A stretch of DNA of 52,635 bases from assembly GCA_025765595.1 (NCBI GenBank), contig JAIVFH010000198.1:1-52635 (forward strand), written 5' to 3'. The first letter of the stretch is position 1. Each line of letters starts with the position of its first letter. The translations under genes and the position numbers were made by a program. This document shows, in pieces, positions 1 through 11,439 of the stretch. A model generated the notes under the pieces. That model was not told the origin of the DNA, searched no databases, and was given only the letters and a program-made list of their open reading frames with translations. This DNA is from Obelidium mucronatum. Lineage: Eukaryota > Chytridiomycota > Chytridiomycetes > Chytridiales > Chytriomycetaceae.

Positions 1-252
1 CCAGCCCCCGCACGGGTTCCGCCCTGGCCGCCTCCTGTCTCGCATACGTAAGCACACGCCAAGCCGCCGCCCTGCCGCCAAACCTGCGCGTCGCCAAAGT
101 CGTCGTCGATTTCGTCGACTTCGAATTTCGCCGCTTTCCGCTTTGGTTTGTTTTCGCTTTCGTTTCCGTCGGCGATTTGCGAAAGCGGCGCTGTTTTCCG
201 CTTTTTTTGGCTTCGGGTTTTTGGGTTTTGGTTTGGTTGCTGGTTTAGGCAT
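1..252 (-). other. GC-rich edge, possible 5' end of a minus-strand gene
   Basis: This stretch is far richer in G and C than the rest of the window. On the minus strand an ATG at 252 (MPKPATKPKPKNPKPKKAE) opens a frame that stays open to the window edge for 84 codons and is very basic. The frame one base later reads as a more natural nuclear-type sequence (KPKRKAAKFEVDEIDDDFGD) but lacks its own ATG. This could be a lysine-rich N-terminus with an unseen intron or an indel. No family is recognised. The rest of the stretch up to 370 is AT-rich and shows nothing. Confidence 0.25.
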
Positions 253-370
253 CTTTATTATTTTGGTTGAGGATTGGTTTGTGCGACATTCTCGTGCGAA
301 ATAGAATAAAGCCTCCTTGCAGGAATACCATGAATTATTAAATCTAATTAATCTTTTATTTCATACCCGA

Positions 371-2508
371 TTACATGGTGCTTCCAAGAACTGTCGACGC
401 ATGCTTGGCAATACATTGAAGCTGCCACTGCCTTAGAATAACAGAGCATTTAGAGTCCTTGAGAAGAAACACTCGCGGGGGTTCCGAAAAATTCGTATCA
501 TCAACTGCCGTTTCCAAATCAGTGTTCCGGACTCCCTCACGTGGTTCCCACACATTGTCGCTCTCTGGACCACCAAATACATATTCTCGATCATTGCTCT
601 CGGCGTCGACACCAACATACTCTGGCAAAACTGATTCAAACCTCCTTGGTGGAACACTGTCACCCCCGACCTCGAGAAAAGCTCTCTCCAACTCTTGACA
701 CTGGTCTAGAAACTTTGGCCATGATTTCGTGTCGATGGATGTTGCCGTTATATCCAAATACGTCAAATTGCCGAGTTTTAATTCATTCCGTCCGCCGACT
801 CGTTCTTCATCTCGAGGAATAAACGCATATGCCCCAATAACCGGACGTATTCCATCAAACGTGATATTTTTACATCCTTCAATCAGAAGCGATGTGAGTC
901 GCGGCAATGGTAGTTTTGGAAACATCTGTTGCCTGACGAAAGATGCCGCCATCTGACACAGTTGCAACAGACTCGTGTCCAACAGTGCTTTGTTGTAGCT
1001 CAGATTCAGAGTTTCAATCGTCTCTGCGCAGTCACAATGTTGAATCAAGTGACTTATGAAGTGCGTGTTTCCAACTCGGGAGTATGGGAGAGCAAGGTGT
1101 TTGATTTTGGGTAGATTGGAAAGCAGCGATGTTGCAATTCTGTCTGTGCAGTGGTATGTGGGGGTGATTGTTAATGACTCCAAGTTCGGGCCTACTGTAT
1201 CGCCAATTTGGCTTATGCATTCAGGGTGAAGGTTTTCTGCATTAAAAATATGTAAGCTGGTGATTGTTTGGAATGTGTGGACTGGCAGATGTTTGTATAG
1301 CTTGGATGGGTTATTCTGATGAAAAGAAGAATCAGTTTACAAAATACTGATGACCAGTGTTCACCTTTGGGGGCAGCGGAATTGAAAATTCCAGCACCGA
1401 CAGTCTGTGCCCACTTAAAAGACAAGCCAATATTCTTTCCAGCTCAAGCCACGTCAACTTCCGTGAGACTGTTTGATTTATCGAAAATCGAAACTCTCGG
1501 AGTTTTCCTGAGGTGAGGCTTGCGGAGATTTTCTTTTGTATAATGAGCCCCACGTCTTCTTTATCCATTTGAATATCATATTCCAATGAACTCAAAGGAT
1601 CTCTTTGGTTGTAGCTAGTCTGTGTAGTTTTCAAGGAAGAGAGCAACTCTCGTGGTTTCCTAACAGCCTTGTCCAAAAAGCGGAAAATACCACGATCCGA
1701 TATCCGAGGACATGAACTTATATCAAGGCACTCCAGGGTGGCTGCACAATATTTTCCGAGCTCCACCAAAGTCGCGTCTCCAATCAAGCCACACCCACGA
1801 AGCCGTAATTCTCGGAGATACTGATGGTCCCCACAAAAACTGGCAATCAAATAGCCGCCAGTATCCGTCAGAAGCCTGCAATATGAAACATCCAGAATTT
1901 GGAGTGTGGGAGCTGCAATGACAAGGAGCTGAGATAAAGCAGCGTCAGTGATATTCCGGCACTGTGAACCAAAAGAGTGTTTTATTAGTAATCTGGATTC
2001 GTCTTCTCGCTCTACTCACGTTACGGAGATTGATTTCCACTAACGTCGACCTCATGGGCTCTGCAAGGAATGCGCAGTGAATCGGCGTGATAAAATCGGC
2101 GAGATATGGAGGATATGAGAGATTAAGCCGCTTCATATAGCTGGAGGGCTCAACTTGTTGTGCACATAGATGGGCGAATGTGGTGAATTTTTGAAGTGAA
2201 TGGAATCGAGGACACTGCCACAGCAGCGCGACTGCCACACGGTGAAATGATCGATTGACATGCACGCTGTTTATTTTATATATGAGATATTAATGCTTTA
2301 CGGGTATACCAGAATAACTGACTTGCCATTCATAGAGAGTGTTTGTTGAAACCTGTCGCAATGTTTGGATGAGGAGTTCTGACGGCAGTCGTAACACGGC
2401 AGGCCCATGATAAATTCGATGACGATGAATGCTAGGTTTACTTTTGCAGGTATGCATTGGGGCGGTATCGAAACCGCTATCTGTGCGATCGAAGGGCGCG
2501 TTCAACAT
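371..2508 (-). CDS. F-box and leucine-rich-repeat protein
   Basis: Likely substrate receptor of an SCF-type ubiquitin ligase. The ATG at 2508 opens a first exon whose C-terminal part reads as an F-box (VLRLPSELLIQTLRQ). Later exons carry cysteine-type LRRs: a unit around 1332-1850 contains LRELRLRGCGLIGDATLVEL and LECLDISSCPRISDRGIF, and the last exon (371 to about 1318) adds more (KIKHLALPYSRVGN, LTSLLIEGCKNITFDGIRPV). At least four exons are needed and exact junctions were not all resolved. The start lies only 31 nt downstream of the riboflavin synthase stop on the same strand. The substrate cannot be inferred. Confidence 0.75.
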
Positions 2509-2539
2509 TTTTATTTTGACAGGTTCTTTTTCTGGCCTT

Positions 2540-3503
2540 TTACTTGGGCACGATTCCAGCAGCTTTCAACTTCTTATCGACAGCTTCGTCAACCAGTCTC
2601 TTAATTAATCCACCCAGCGCAGACTCACTGCCATTTTCTCCAGACGCAGCAGCCACACTTTCATTGTCAACAAAAGCTCGAACGACACTCTCAACATATT
2701 TAGAAAGCTCATCGACTTCCAAATTGATTTGATCATTAACAGCTGCCAACGGCAAATTCACGTGTTGCTGTGTGTATGCAATCAACATGACTTCAAAACA
2801 CCGAGCGTCTCGATCCACATTTGTCACAGTAAGGGAAGTTCCATTCAAACAAACGTATCCTTTCGATGTCACGAATTGCAGCGGGTCCGAGTCTGTAGCG
2901 CTGAGCACGTTGGAAGAAATCAAGTCCTTGAGCGGGGCAATGTGGAACCTCAGCACGATTGAGTTTGGGGGATCTGGACGACGTGAAACGAGTGTGACGG
3001 GACAATCCACATGGCCTTGTCTGCATTATTAGTAATTCGGTTTTAAGTATTTCGATCGGGATCTTGATGGGATCAAAAGAAACAAACTCACACGACGTGG
3101 CCGCCCAAACGGGTCTTTCCAGCCAGCATTGCTCGTTCCAGGTTCACTTTTCCGCCGACTTTCCATTGGCCAAGATTCGTGCGGCGAACTGTTTCAGGGG
3201 CGATGCCAACTTTGAAGGTGCCAGCGGCAATGTCAAACTCAGTGACTGTCACACAGACACCTATTTGATTATTCAGTTGTTTTAGACGTGCGTTTACGAG
3301 AGCATGTAAGAGCAGGAACAGTGGGACGAAAACTGATGGTGCTCACCGCTGACCATGATGGAGTCGCCCAGGTTGACGTCAGGAAGGACAGTGGCAGCAT
3401 CCGCGATTGTCACAGAGAGCCCGTTGCCTCCACCCCAAGTGTTGTCTGATTCAACAATCGAGCTGATTGTGCCCATGCATTCGACGATTCCAGTGAAGAC
3501 CAT
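2540..3503 (-). CDS. RIB5: Riboflavin synthase
   Basis: Catalyses the dismutation of two 6,7-dimethyl-8-ribityllumazine to riboflavin plus the pyrimidinedione, the last step of riboflavin synthesis. Three exons join cleanly (3503-3347, 3260-3092, 3020-2540; 807 nt, 268 aa). The N-terminus MVFTGIVE is the family hallmark. The first lumazine-binding barrel continues through SGVCVTVTEFD and VRRTNLG, GGHVVQGHVD bridges to the second barrel, and VCLNGTSLTV repeats the fold. The splice sites are GT-AG and phases close. The C-terminus is longer than usual, with a charged, probably disordered tail of roughly 60 residues ending KKLKAAGIVPK. Confidence 0.95.
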
Positions 3504-3588
3504 TTCGAGTTTTTTTTTATGATTTCGAAGCACGATGTAATCGCGTCATGATCTGATTGAGAGAAGGTCTAGGTAATAATCACTCAAT

Positions 3589-4640
3589 TTATTCTGAACC
3601 GCTCACTTCTTGTGCGAAGCGAAGTGCGTCAATTCTCTCCTGATCCCGCAGAAACACAACGACGCGATGCTGAGCTTCCATCAACTGCAACGCGTCTTTA
3701 GCGACCTCTTCGTCGCTAGTCGTTGGCGATCTCTTCGTCGCGTGTCTGTCACGTACTCGAGCTCTCAAATTTCGTTTGTTGCTAAACGTATCCCGACAAT
3801 GAATGTTTTCTTCCAGCTCCTTCAACTGCTGCTCATGCGCGAAAGCAAAACCAGCAGTTTCTGCCTCACAGGATATTTTATACTCTGTTCGCTCAAGCTT
3901 CTTCAACTTTGCCCAAGCGCTGACACTCATTTGGTGTTTTGCAGTTGCTTGTCTGCCTGCTTTCGCTACAAAAGCACTAAATGTCAGGTGAATTGTGATG
4001 AGTGTCTTTCCTGCCTGCTATACCTTTCTTGACTTTGGTTGTAAAGGTTTGAGCAGATTCTTTCAGCTGCGTTTTCATATCAAGGGTTTTGGTGTGAATA
4101 TTCTAAAATCGTAACCTGATATTCTGCTTTATTACTCAATCTAATACTTGACCAATACTGCCCTGAAACAAGAACTGGAAGGGTTTCTTTGTCATTTGAG
4201 AGAACATTGATTTCTTTGCCTTGTACAAATGCATCCTGTTGCAGTTCAAACTGGGCTTTGGACTCTTTCTAATGTTTGGAGATAATAAACATTGTCCAAA
4301 ATAACTATCTTAAATAAATTCCTCTCTCTAATAACGTTGCGTTTTTGAGTTGTTGCAGCATCCATTGAGACAAAAGGCTCGGCCAAGAGCATCACTTCAG
4401 CAGAACTGAACTTCACCCTATTCAATTGGCGTTGAAGTGCACTACAGCTGTCCTTAATAACTTCTGTAACAACTCCAGCACTTACAGTTTCCTCTCCAGC
4501 TAGTTCTAAGTCAAACAACTCTCTGGCCAAGTTGCCAACATTCCCAAAACAAAAAAAATCTTGAAAACTCCGACACGTGCCATCACAACAAAAAAAAACC
4601 ATACCAACGACTGCAGCAGACAAACAAAAATTCCTACAAC
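3589..4640 (-). CDS. Coiled-coil protein, 5' end cut by a repeat
   Basis: An unrecognised minus-strand gene reads through at least four exons joined by short GT-AG introns in consistent frame. Successive pieces include NLARELFDLELAGEETVSA, KRN|KESKAQFELQQDAFVQG, LSNKAEYQ|LKESAQTFTTKV and QLKELEENIHC, ending EVSGSE at 3589. It is charged and helical (probable coiled coil), and the alternation of long helices suggests a BAR-like or tethering protein, which is only a guess. No ATG start is found. Upstream sequence runs into repeat copy 1 at 4641, so the gene is either 5'-truncated by that repeat or begins with an exon not recognisable here. Confidence 0.4.
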
Positions 4641-4947
4641 GGCGATGAGTTGGAGACAAGTTTAGGAGCGCATTTTTAAACAAACTTTTTAAGAATAAAT
4701 ATTCAATCTTTATTATTTTTAAAACAATTATAAAATCCAGAGCAAAAAAGAGAGAAAAAAAAGAGAGAGAAAAAGAGAGAGAAAAATGGGATACAGTTGC
4801 GGCAGAGCTATCTTCGTCGATCTTGGTTAAAACTCAGCAGAAATCAATCAACAAATAAAAAACACAAGAAAAAAGAGAGGAAAAAAAAGAGAGAAAAAAA
4901 AGAGGCCACCAATTTTGGAATAAAGCGCGTCGTTTTCTTGGGGGGGT
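4641..4947. repeat. ~310-bp dispersed repeat, copy 1
   Basis: Starts GGCGATGAGTTGGAGACAAG and contains long GAGAGAAAAA purine runs and the segment CGTCGATCTTGGTTAAAACT. A second direct copy starts at 5954. The copies differ by a 7-9 bp indel and scattered substitutions. Each copy lies between the 3' end of one minus-strand gene and the broken 5' end of the next. No clear LTR or TIR termini or target duplication are visible. Confidence 0.8.
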
Positions 4948-4974
4948 TCAGTGTTAGCCAGGAGAACTCTCCTG

Positions 4975-5936
4975 TTACCAGCGGAAGCCGCGAGGAGGCC
5001 CCGAACCCGTATTCCGCCACTGTCTAAAAATGTGAGAAAGGCGATGAAGCAGCTCATTGGTTTGGATACTTCTCGATACAGCTTTTGCCCAGTCCAAAAA
5101 TCCCGAATCCAGAAGAAGTCCGCAATGAAGGAAGAGGTGTGGTGTTGGCATACCCAGAGCTACAAAACTACGTAATAAAACGTAGCATAATGGCGTCTTT
5201 TCCGACTCCAAGGTTATTTCCAACAACCTTGGTCTGAGTTAAGCCAACTCCCAGCTGCCATCAAAAGAACACGGCCCAATCTGGTTAAAATTAAATGCGC
5301 GTGCAATCCCACGTCAAAAGACGCGAACGGGTTGTATTGCGGAGAGCGTTTACACCCCTCCTTCATTGCCCTTTCCAGAAGCTGTCCCAACGTCAAATCT
5401 AAATAAAATAAAAATAAAATATTTTAGAGTTTAAACGGAAATAATCAATAGATCACCCGCAAAGAGAGTAAAATCGAAAGTAAATAGCTTGAAAGAAGCG
5501 CTGGCGGCACAAGCATCCAGCGGCTTATTCTCAACACATCCTGTTGTGCACGAGATTCATGGCGTTGGAGAAGGGGGGAGGAAATCTGAGAAAACAGACA
5601 AATAATAAAATAATAAAACGCGCATGAAAGCGGCGTAATCCAGCGGCTGGTGGGTGGAATGCGAGGGAGGAATCAAGAGGAACCAACTGAAACAAACCTC
5701 GAATCCTTTGCCCAAAAGGCTGCCGCGAAGCTTCCGCTGACAAATAAAGAAGCTCTCGTACAATATTGCTTCTGTCAGTGTCTTCGAAACGCGCCCTGTC
5801 TGTCGCTGCTGTAAGTTTAGGCGTTGGGTTTGTTAGTTGCTCGCTGGAGTTCAAGATATAAAACCAAGACCACTCACCACTGCCTCATCCACGAAATAGG
5901 TATAAGTCCATGGCTAGCGCGGCCTGAGTTGAGGGC
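4975..5936 (-). CDS. Hypothetical multi-exon protein between the repeats
   Basis: Minus-strand pieces that join in frame: PWTYTYFVDEAV, then QRQTGRVSKTLTEAILYESF, then ISSPLLQRHESRAQQDVLRI, then LTLGQLLERAMKEGCKRS and SFDVGLHAHLILTRLGRVLL, then LRSFVALGMPTPHLFLHC, ending GPPRGFRW at 4975. Introns have GT-AG ends, one of them very AT-rich (about 5402-5460). The junction into the LTLGQ exon does not close cleanly. No family is recognised. The 5' end stops just after repeat copy 2, with no convincing ATG, so the gene may be truncated. Confidence 0.35.
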
Positions 5937-5953
5937 GCGAGTGGCTGGCTGAT

Positions 5954-6265
5954 GGCGATGAGTTGGAGACAAGTTTAGGAGCGCATTTTTAAACAAACTT
6001 TTTAAGAATAAAAATTCAATCTTTATTATTTTTAAAACAATTATAAAATCAAGAGCAAAAAAGAGAGAAAAAGAGAGAAAAAGAGAGAGAAAAAGGGGAT
6101 ACAGTTGCGGCAGAGTACAAGAGTTATCTTCGTCGATCTTGGTTAAAACTCAGCAGAAATCAATCAACAAATAAAAAGCACAAGAAAAAAGAGAGGAAAA
6201 AAAAGAGAGAGGAAAAGAAATAAGGCACGAATTGTTGAAGAAAGCGCGTCGTTTTTATGGGGGTG
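5954..6265. repeat. ~310-bp dispersed repeat, copy 2
   Basis: Direct copy of the repeat at 4641, beginning GGCGATGAGTTGGAGACAAG. It includes an extra TACAAGAG segment around 6116 relative to copy 1. The GA-rich tracts vary in length between copies as expected of microsatellite slippage. Confidence 0.8.
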
Positions 6266-6380
6266 AAGAGAGAAAGACGATAAGAAATTAAAAAGGGAGG
6301 CTAATTTGGAGCATGAATTTCTAAAAGAGAAGTAATTTGAACAGGATTGTTGACAGGGAAGGGAATTATGATGTGGAAAA

Positions 6381-7132
6381 CTAAATCAGCAAGGATTTGG
6401 ATCCGAAACCATCCTGAACACGTTCTCTGAACCATGCTAGATAGTCTTCTCTGAAGGCATCAGGTATCATCATGTTTGAAAGGGCCGGCGCGCTTTTCAC
6501 ATACACGCGACAGAAACTTAGCTGGTCGGCATCAAGTTTGTCCAAGAGGTAGCTCTTTATACCTTCAAGCATACGGCTCCAAAGAGCAGTGTTTAATTTA
6601 GCTTGATTAAGAAATTCTGTGTAGTCAGCTGAAAGCCAAGCGGACCACAAATGGGTCTTGAATGGGAGCATTGTAGATCCGATAGCAAGGGGTAGTTTTT
6701 CGGTCTCATCATCTGAGATTATTGATCCGAACAGCTCAATTTCAATTTCCTGCCATGTTTGGTTGGCAGAAAATGCGACAGGTTCAAGTTGAGCCTCAAG
6801 GGCAAGTTTCGCTTCACGTCGGGCCAGGCGACTGGCGGTCACCCGTGTTTTTTTTTGATGTATCTCTCTTGAATAATCTCTTTGGAGGATGCTTTTTGCA
6901 GGGGCCTGTCAAGGACCCGATGGATGGAAGGGGCGGTTTGTTCACGTCCTTGGATGACAGATCTTGAAAGGAGGTCTGCTATTTCGGTGGTACCTACGCG
7001 TCCCCCGAAATTTTAGTATTTTTATTGCTCTCGTATTTGTGACGTACCAGTGTGGCCACTTCCGTCCACAGGTGCGCGTCTTCGGGAGTATCTTTGGCGG
7101 ATAATATTCCTTATATTCCGATGATGCATCAT
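6381..7132 (-). CDS. Hypothetical protein with a homopolymer frameshift
   Basis: An ATG at 7132 (MMHHRNIRNIIRQRY) is followed by a GT-AG intron with phase-1 joining (GHTG|TTEIADLLSRS). The frame then continues to a run of nine T on the plus strand (6846-6854), where it breaks. With one base more or two fewer it would run on without a stop through TASRLARREAKLALEAQLEP, TMLPFKTHLWSAWLSADYTE and FREDYLAWFRERVQDGFG to the stop at 6381. No family is recognised. The continuity on both sides of the homopolymer argues for a sequencing error rather than a dead gene, though this cannot be proved here. Confidence 0.45.
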
Positions 7133-7405
7133 ACATATATTAGACCTAAAACAATCATTGGAAGAGGAGGGCAATTACATTTTTGGTTTTGTCATTAATT
7201 GTTGGTTTTTGTGATGAGTTTTTTTTGGTGTTCTATGAATTGTCAGTTCCGCTCAAATGTTGGCCCGCCACAACATATCTCTATATATATTGGTAATATT
7301 GGTATTTGTCTCAATAATCACGATAATTCCCATCTGGAATCTGTTGACTTCATTTCTTTTCATTAATCGGACCAATTCGGAACTCGACAAAACATTCAAT
7401 TTCAA

Positions 7406-9122
7406 ATGCCTGAATCGAAGAAGGAGTTTTCTGTTGCAGTCATCGGCGGTGGCCTCGTTGGATCTCTGGCAGCCGTCTACTTTGCCACCCGAGGCTGGAG
7501 CGTGACTGTGTATGAGCTTCGAGAAGGTTCTTTCCTCCAAGACTCCAACCCATTTGTAACTCTTGCTTGCACAGATATTCGCACAGTCAAACAAGCAAGC
7601 GGTCGCTCTATCAATCTTGCGCTTTCCCAGCGAGGAATCTCGGCTTTGGAAGGAGCAGGAGTTGGGAATGGATTGTTTGAGACTCTGATTCCAATGAAGG
7701 GTCGAATGCTCCACGTGGGAAGCGGCCTGACTTCGCAGAATTATGGATACTTTGGCGAGGTTTTGGAGTTGTGGTTTCTTTTGCAGCTGCAATTGCTAAA
7801 TCGAATGTACTACCACCAAGGCAATCAACTCTGTCGACAGAAAACTCGTCAACCAGCACTTGCTCAATATGGCTGAAAAGCACAAGAACGTGTCTCTCAA
7901 ATTTCAATATGAAGTGCTCTCGATTGATTTTGAAAAGAAGGTCATCAACTTCAAAAAGTGTGTTGTGTTAAAACATCAACTGCATGCAATTTGGGTATTT
8001 TAACACTCGAATATCTTAGACCAGATGGTACTGTTGTCAAGGCTACTGCCGACCTAATCGTGGGAACTGATGGAGCATTTTCAAGAGTCCGCCGCGAATT
8101 GATGCGAGTCACCAGAATGAACTTCATGCAAGAGTACATTGACCATGCATACGTCGAACTTAATATGCCTCCTTCTGCAACTGGAGAATATCAAATGGAT
8201 CCTTCTCATTTGCACATTTGGCCAAGACAGTCCTTCATGATGATTGCACTGCCAAACATTGTAAACATTCTACTTCTGAGAGTGAAAAAAATCCCGCATC
8301 TGACCTATGTTTTCGTATTTAGGATAAATCCTTCACGGTCACGTTGTTCATGCCTTGGTCCAACTTTGACGCAATCAAAACCCCTGAACAGCTGGTTGCC
8401 TTTTTTGAAGCCAAATTTCCTGACTCGATTCCTCTTATTGGAAAAGAACTACTTATCAAGGATTACTTTAAGAACCCCAAAGGATCTCTCATGACCATAA
8501 AGTGTAAGCCATATCACTACAAATCAAACTGCGTGATCTTGGGAGATGCTGCACACGCAATGGTTCCCTTCTACGGACAAGGAATGAACTGTGGTTTCGA
8601 AGATTGCTTGGTGTTTGACGAGATTTTGACCAAACATATTGGAAAGAGAGGAACTCCCAGCTCCGAGAGACCAACGGCAGAACAAATTGGAAAGGCTTTG
8701 GATGAGTACAGCTCGACCAGGAACCCAGATGCAGAGGCAATTTGCGATTTGGCTTTGAGTAAGTCAACTCAGCATTGAAAGTTAATTTGTAACAACTTGC
8801 CTTCACAGACAACTACATTGAGATGCGCTCATCTGTTACCAAGTTGAGCTACAAGATGCGTAAAAACTTGGAAGGATTCTTGCACAGAATCTTCCCCCAA
8901 TCCGTGATTCCTCTTTATACTATGGTTTCTTTCACTCGGATCCCATACTCCAAAGCTTTATCAACACACAGGGCTCGAAGCAGCTGGTACGATTTTATTG
9001 GACGTGTGGCTGGATACAGTGTTTTTGGAGTTGGGTTAGGTGCGGCGGTGGTATTTGGACTCAGAAACGGTGGCGCAAAGTACGTTCACGGATTGATCAA
9101 GGTCTGTCCAGCGCACAAGTGA
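7406..9122 (+). CDS. BNA4: Kynurenine 3-monooxygenase
   Basis: FAD- and NADPH-dependent hydroxylation of L-kynurenine to 3-hydroxykynurenine in the de novo NAD pathway, at the outer mitochondrial membrane. Six exons join cleanly: 7406-7526, 7575-7759, 7821-7957, 8020-8260, 8323-8758 and 8809-9122 (1434 nt, 477 aa). The FAD Rossmann motif VIGGGLVGS is at residues 12-20. GRSINLALSQRG is the family signature, and VILGDAAHAMVPFYGQGMN (GD at 302-303) is the second FAD motif. The C-terminus has a hydrophobic anchor (GYSVFGVGLGAAVVFGL). Length is normal for the family and no frame breaks are seen. Confidence 0.96.
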
Positions 9123-9252
9123 TTTGGGTGGAATTCTGAATAAATTCACTTTTCCAATCTCTTTGAGTTTAATATTTAGTTTATCACTCACGTTTCGAAT
9201 CGTGAGTCTCTACAATGTTTATTCTGAGGAGGCCACACGTCCTCGAAATCTG

Positions 9253-9286
9253 ATTGGCTCCCACCCTTGACGCAATCTGATTGGCT
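9253..9286. promoter_or_regulatory. Two inverted CCAAT boxes
   Basis: TGATTGGCT occurs twice, 27 bp apart, in the region between the kynurenine monooxygenase gene and the next plus-strand gene. ATTGG is the reverse of the CCAAT core bound by Hap/NF-Y complexes. The position upstream of a plus-strand gene fits a promoter, but no factor binding is shown. The remaining intergenic sequence 9123-9430 shows only an AATAAA near 9140 that may serve the upstream gene. Confidence 0.35.
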
Positions 9287-9431
9287 GATGTGTTTTTCCA
9301 ACCCCAACCTCCCTTCGAAACTTCATCACATATATTTATAACATTAACACATTAAAATAAACTGATTCAACGGTGGTCTTGTTTAGGATTGGTGTGTTGC
9401 GCTGTGTAATGCCTTCCAATTAAAAAAAAAC

Positions 9432-10066
9432 ATCAACTCAACTACACTCAGACTATCTACCATAACCTCGATGATCCTGACTCCAGGCTTGTCGAGTTGG
9501 ATGCATTGCGCTGCTTCCCAGACATTGGTAGTTGTCCTTCTCTCTTCCCATAATCCCATCTAACTCCTAGTCTCCTGCTATTTGTCAAGCTATACGGAAG
9601 ACACCACTGGGTTTGATCCTGTTACCGTCCACCCAATCACGACGTTGCCCGCTCGGTTTGATGTATTTCAGTTGGGGAATGTAGTGGCTTGTGTGACAAC
9701 TGTCTTCTCGGGCGTCTGGATGTGCTTGCCTGCTCCACGTTTTTGGCATACTACAGTTATCCACCTTCAAAGTGCCCCAGTCACGAGTCAAGTCTACGCT
9801 ACATTGTGAGGATTAATTGTCATGTGCATTCAACTGGTAAGTTTTCAAATGACGTGGTTGTATTCCCCTTCTCATTCTTGCATTAAACAGGAACGACTCA
9901 TGTTTGGCACATTCGAGACAAGGCTGCTTTTGCGGCTTTCAATTTAAAGCCAAGTCCAACAATCCGTAAACAAGTCATTCCTGGCTCAAGCGGCGCTACC
10001 TTCTACCAAGGATCTAGCCGGGTTTGCTCTGGTATTTTGGTCCAAAGATTTCTGGACGCCGTATAG
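9432..10066 (+). CDS. Unidentified multi-exon gene
   Basis: The last exon is clear: after the intron ending ACAG at 9892 the frame reads GTTHVWHIRDKAAFAAFNLK and then QVIPGSSGATFYQGSSR, ending in TAG at 10066. It joins in phase to the preceding exon (YPPSKCPSHESSLRYIVRIN, then CHVHSTG). Further upstream, SYTEDTTGFDPVTVHPITT and TIYHNLDDPDSRLVELDALR look coding, but their junctions were not closed and the start is uncertain. No family is recognised. An AATAAA follows at about 10179. Confidence 0.35.
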
Positions 10067-10297
10067 TTACCCCATTTTTGTTGTTTGCTTTAATTCTTGC
10101 AGTTTAGTGATTGTGATGTAATATAAAGGTGGTGCCAGAAGTCAATCCGACATTGGAGGTTTATTTGATTCACACTTAATAAAAAAGTATAGAGGTGTGA
10201 GTGCCCCTACCAGTGAAACTTCACTGGACCTTGCATTCCTTTTTAAATAATTTTATTTCTGTTATTTTCTTCGTTTTCACATTTTATTATCTAAAAA

Positions 10298-11168
10298 ATG
10301 GGATTGGAGCAATTCATCACCAAACACTTTGGAGGAGTTCCACGTTCTCTGAAGGACTTGGCTTGGATCTACCGAGTTGTAAGCTTTGTCCAGGGGATTG
10401 AATATTTTGAGAAGCGACCACTTACGAGGAGATAAATCACAGAGACCAAATGACCCAGCCATCACTCCAGTCGTAAGTCTCGAAATGAGTTGTAAGATCC
10501 AGATATTGATAGCGCTCTCTGATCCCTTAGGCTAGTGAATACCGAACTGTCTCGCCAGGGTACGAAAAAAAAGTCAACCATTTCAATAATTCCTCAATCA
10601 CCATAAGCCCTCGTTATATCAATTCAATATGATTATCTATGGCTGACGGAGGCTGGATATATATACTATCATCAAAATGGGAATCAATTGTTATCGTATT
10701 TTGGAGAGTCTTGTACTCGCATCAAACCACACACCCAACATAATCAGAAATACTGATTCGATTTTACATTTTTCTATGCATATTTATCAGATCTCAACCA
10801 GACTTTAAGCGCCCGGCAGAACGCAAGATTTTCGACAACCGTTACTACAACCGTGATACTCGCAGAGCTTACCCAGCCACTGCTGTTTATACCAGTGAAG
10901 ATATTGTGAAGCTTATTGGCTCAGGTGCTACTCGCAGGTGAATATCAAAATTCCCCTCCCCCTCAGGAATTTCAGTACCATCACTATCTAAAAAATTCAA
11001 CAATACAGTATTGCCAGCGGTGTTTCTGGTGAAATGCAATCATCAACTCCTGTCACAGCTGGTCTTCCAGTCCGTCCTCCTGGAACTATTTACCGCTGGG
11101 AAAAGTCTCTGCCACATCTTCAACCAACTGATTTGAACTTGGATCTTGCGATCCGTGGAGTGAAATAA
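10298..11168 (+). CDS. NDUFA7: NADH:ubiquinone oxidoreductase subunit NDUFA7 (B14.5a)
   Basis: Accessory subunit of mitochondrial complex I. Five exons close in frame: 10298-10378, 10443-10472 (a 30-nt microexon), 10531-10559 (29 nt), 10791-10937 and 11009-11168; 447 nt, 148 aa. The diagnostic stretch is FDNRYYNRDTRRAYPATAV, matching the N-x-Y-Y-x-x-R-D-x-R-R core of the family, followed near the C-terminus by PPGTIYRWEKSLPHL, equivalent to the conserved PP..RWE. The two tiny exons and a 231-nt third intron are unusual against the other genes here. Assignment rests on these motifs and the length. Confidence 0.8.
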
Positions 11169-11439
11169 GTGATGTGCCCTCCCACACGCACACACGCTTC
11201 TTGAATAAACTGGATCGAAAGCCCAACATGTTTTTTTTTCAATTCGGATGTTGTCAGCCATTTGTTGCGATATGACGGTCACCGAGTATAATCCACCTTG
11301 CCTGACTGGGAAGGAGCTGATGAATGCATCTTTGCACGACCACGTTTTTGTCCCTTTCACTGCAAATTGTTAAAGTGCATTGTGGGTGAAATTGATTGCA
11401 CACCCAAATTTGTGCAAAGACACGCACTACTTCAGAGAA

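Noticed and set aside
1032..1220. Small overlapping frames opposite or within the F-box gene
   Set aside because: They lack conserved motifs and are explained by the LRR reading frame.
4641..6265. LTR retrotransposon bounded by the 310-bp repeats
   Set aside because: No TG...CA ends, primer-binding site, retroviral domains or target duplication were found. The repeat relation is real but the class is unknown.
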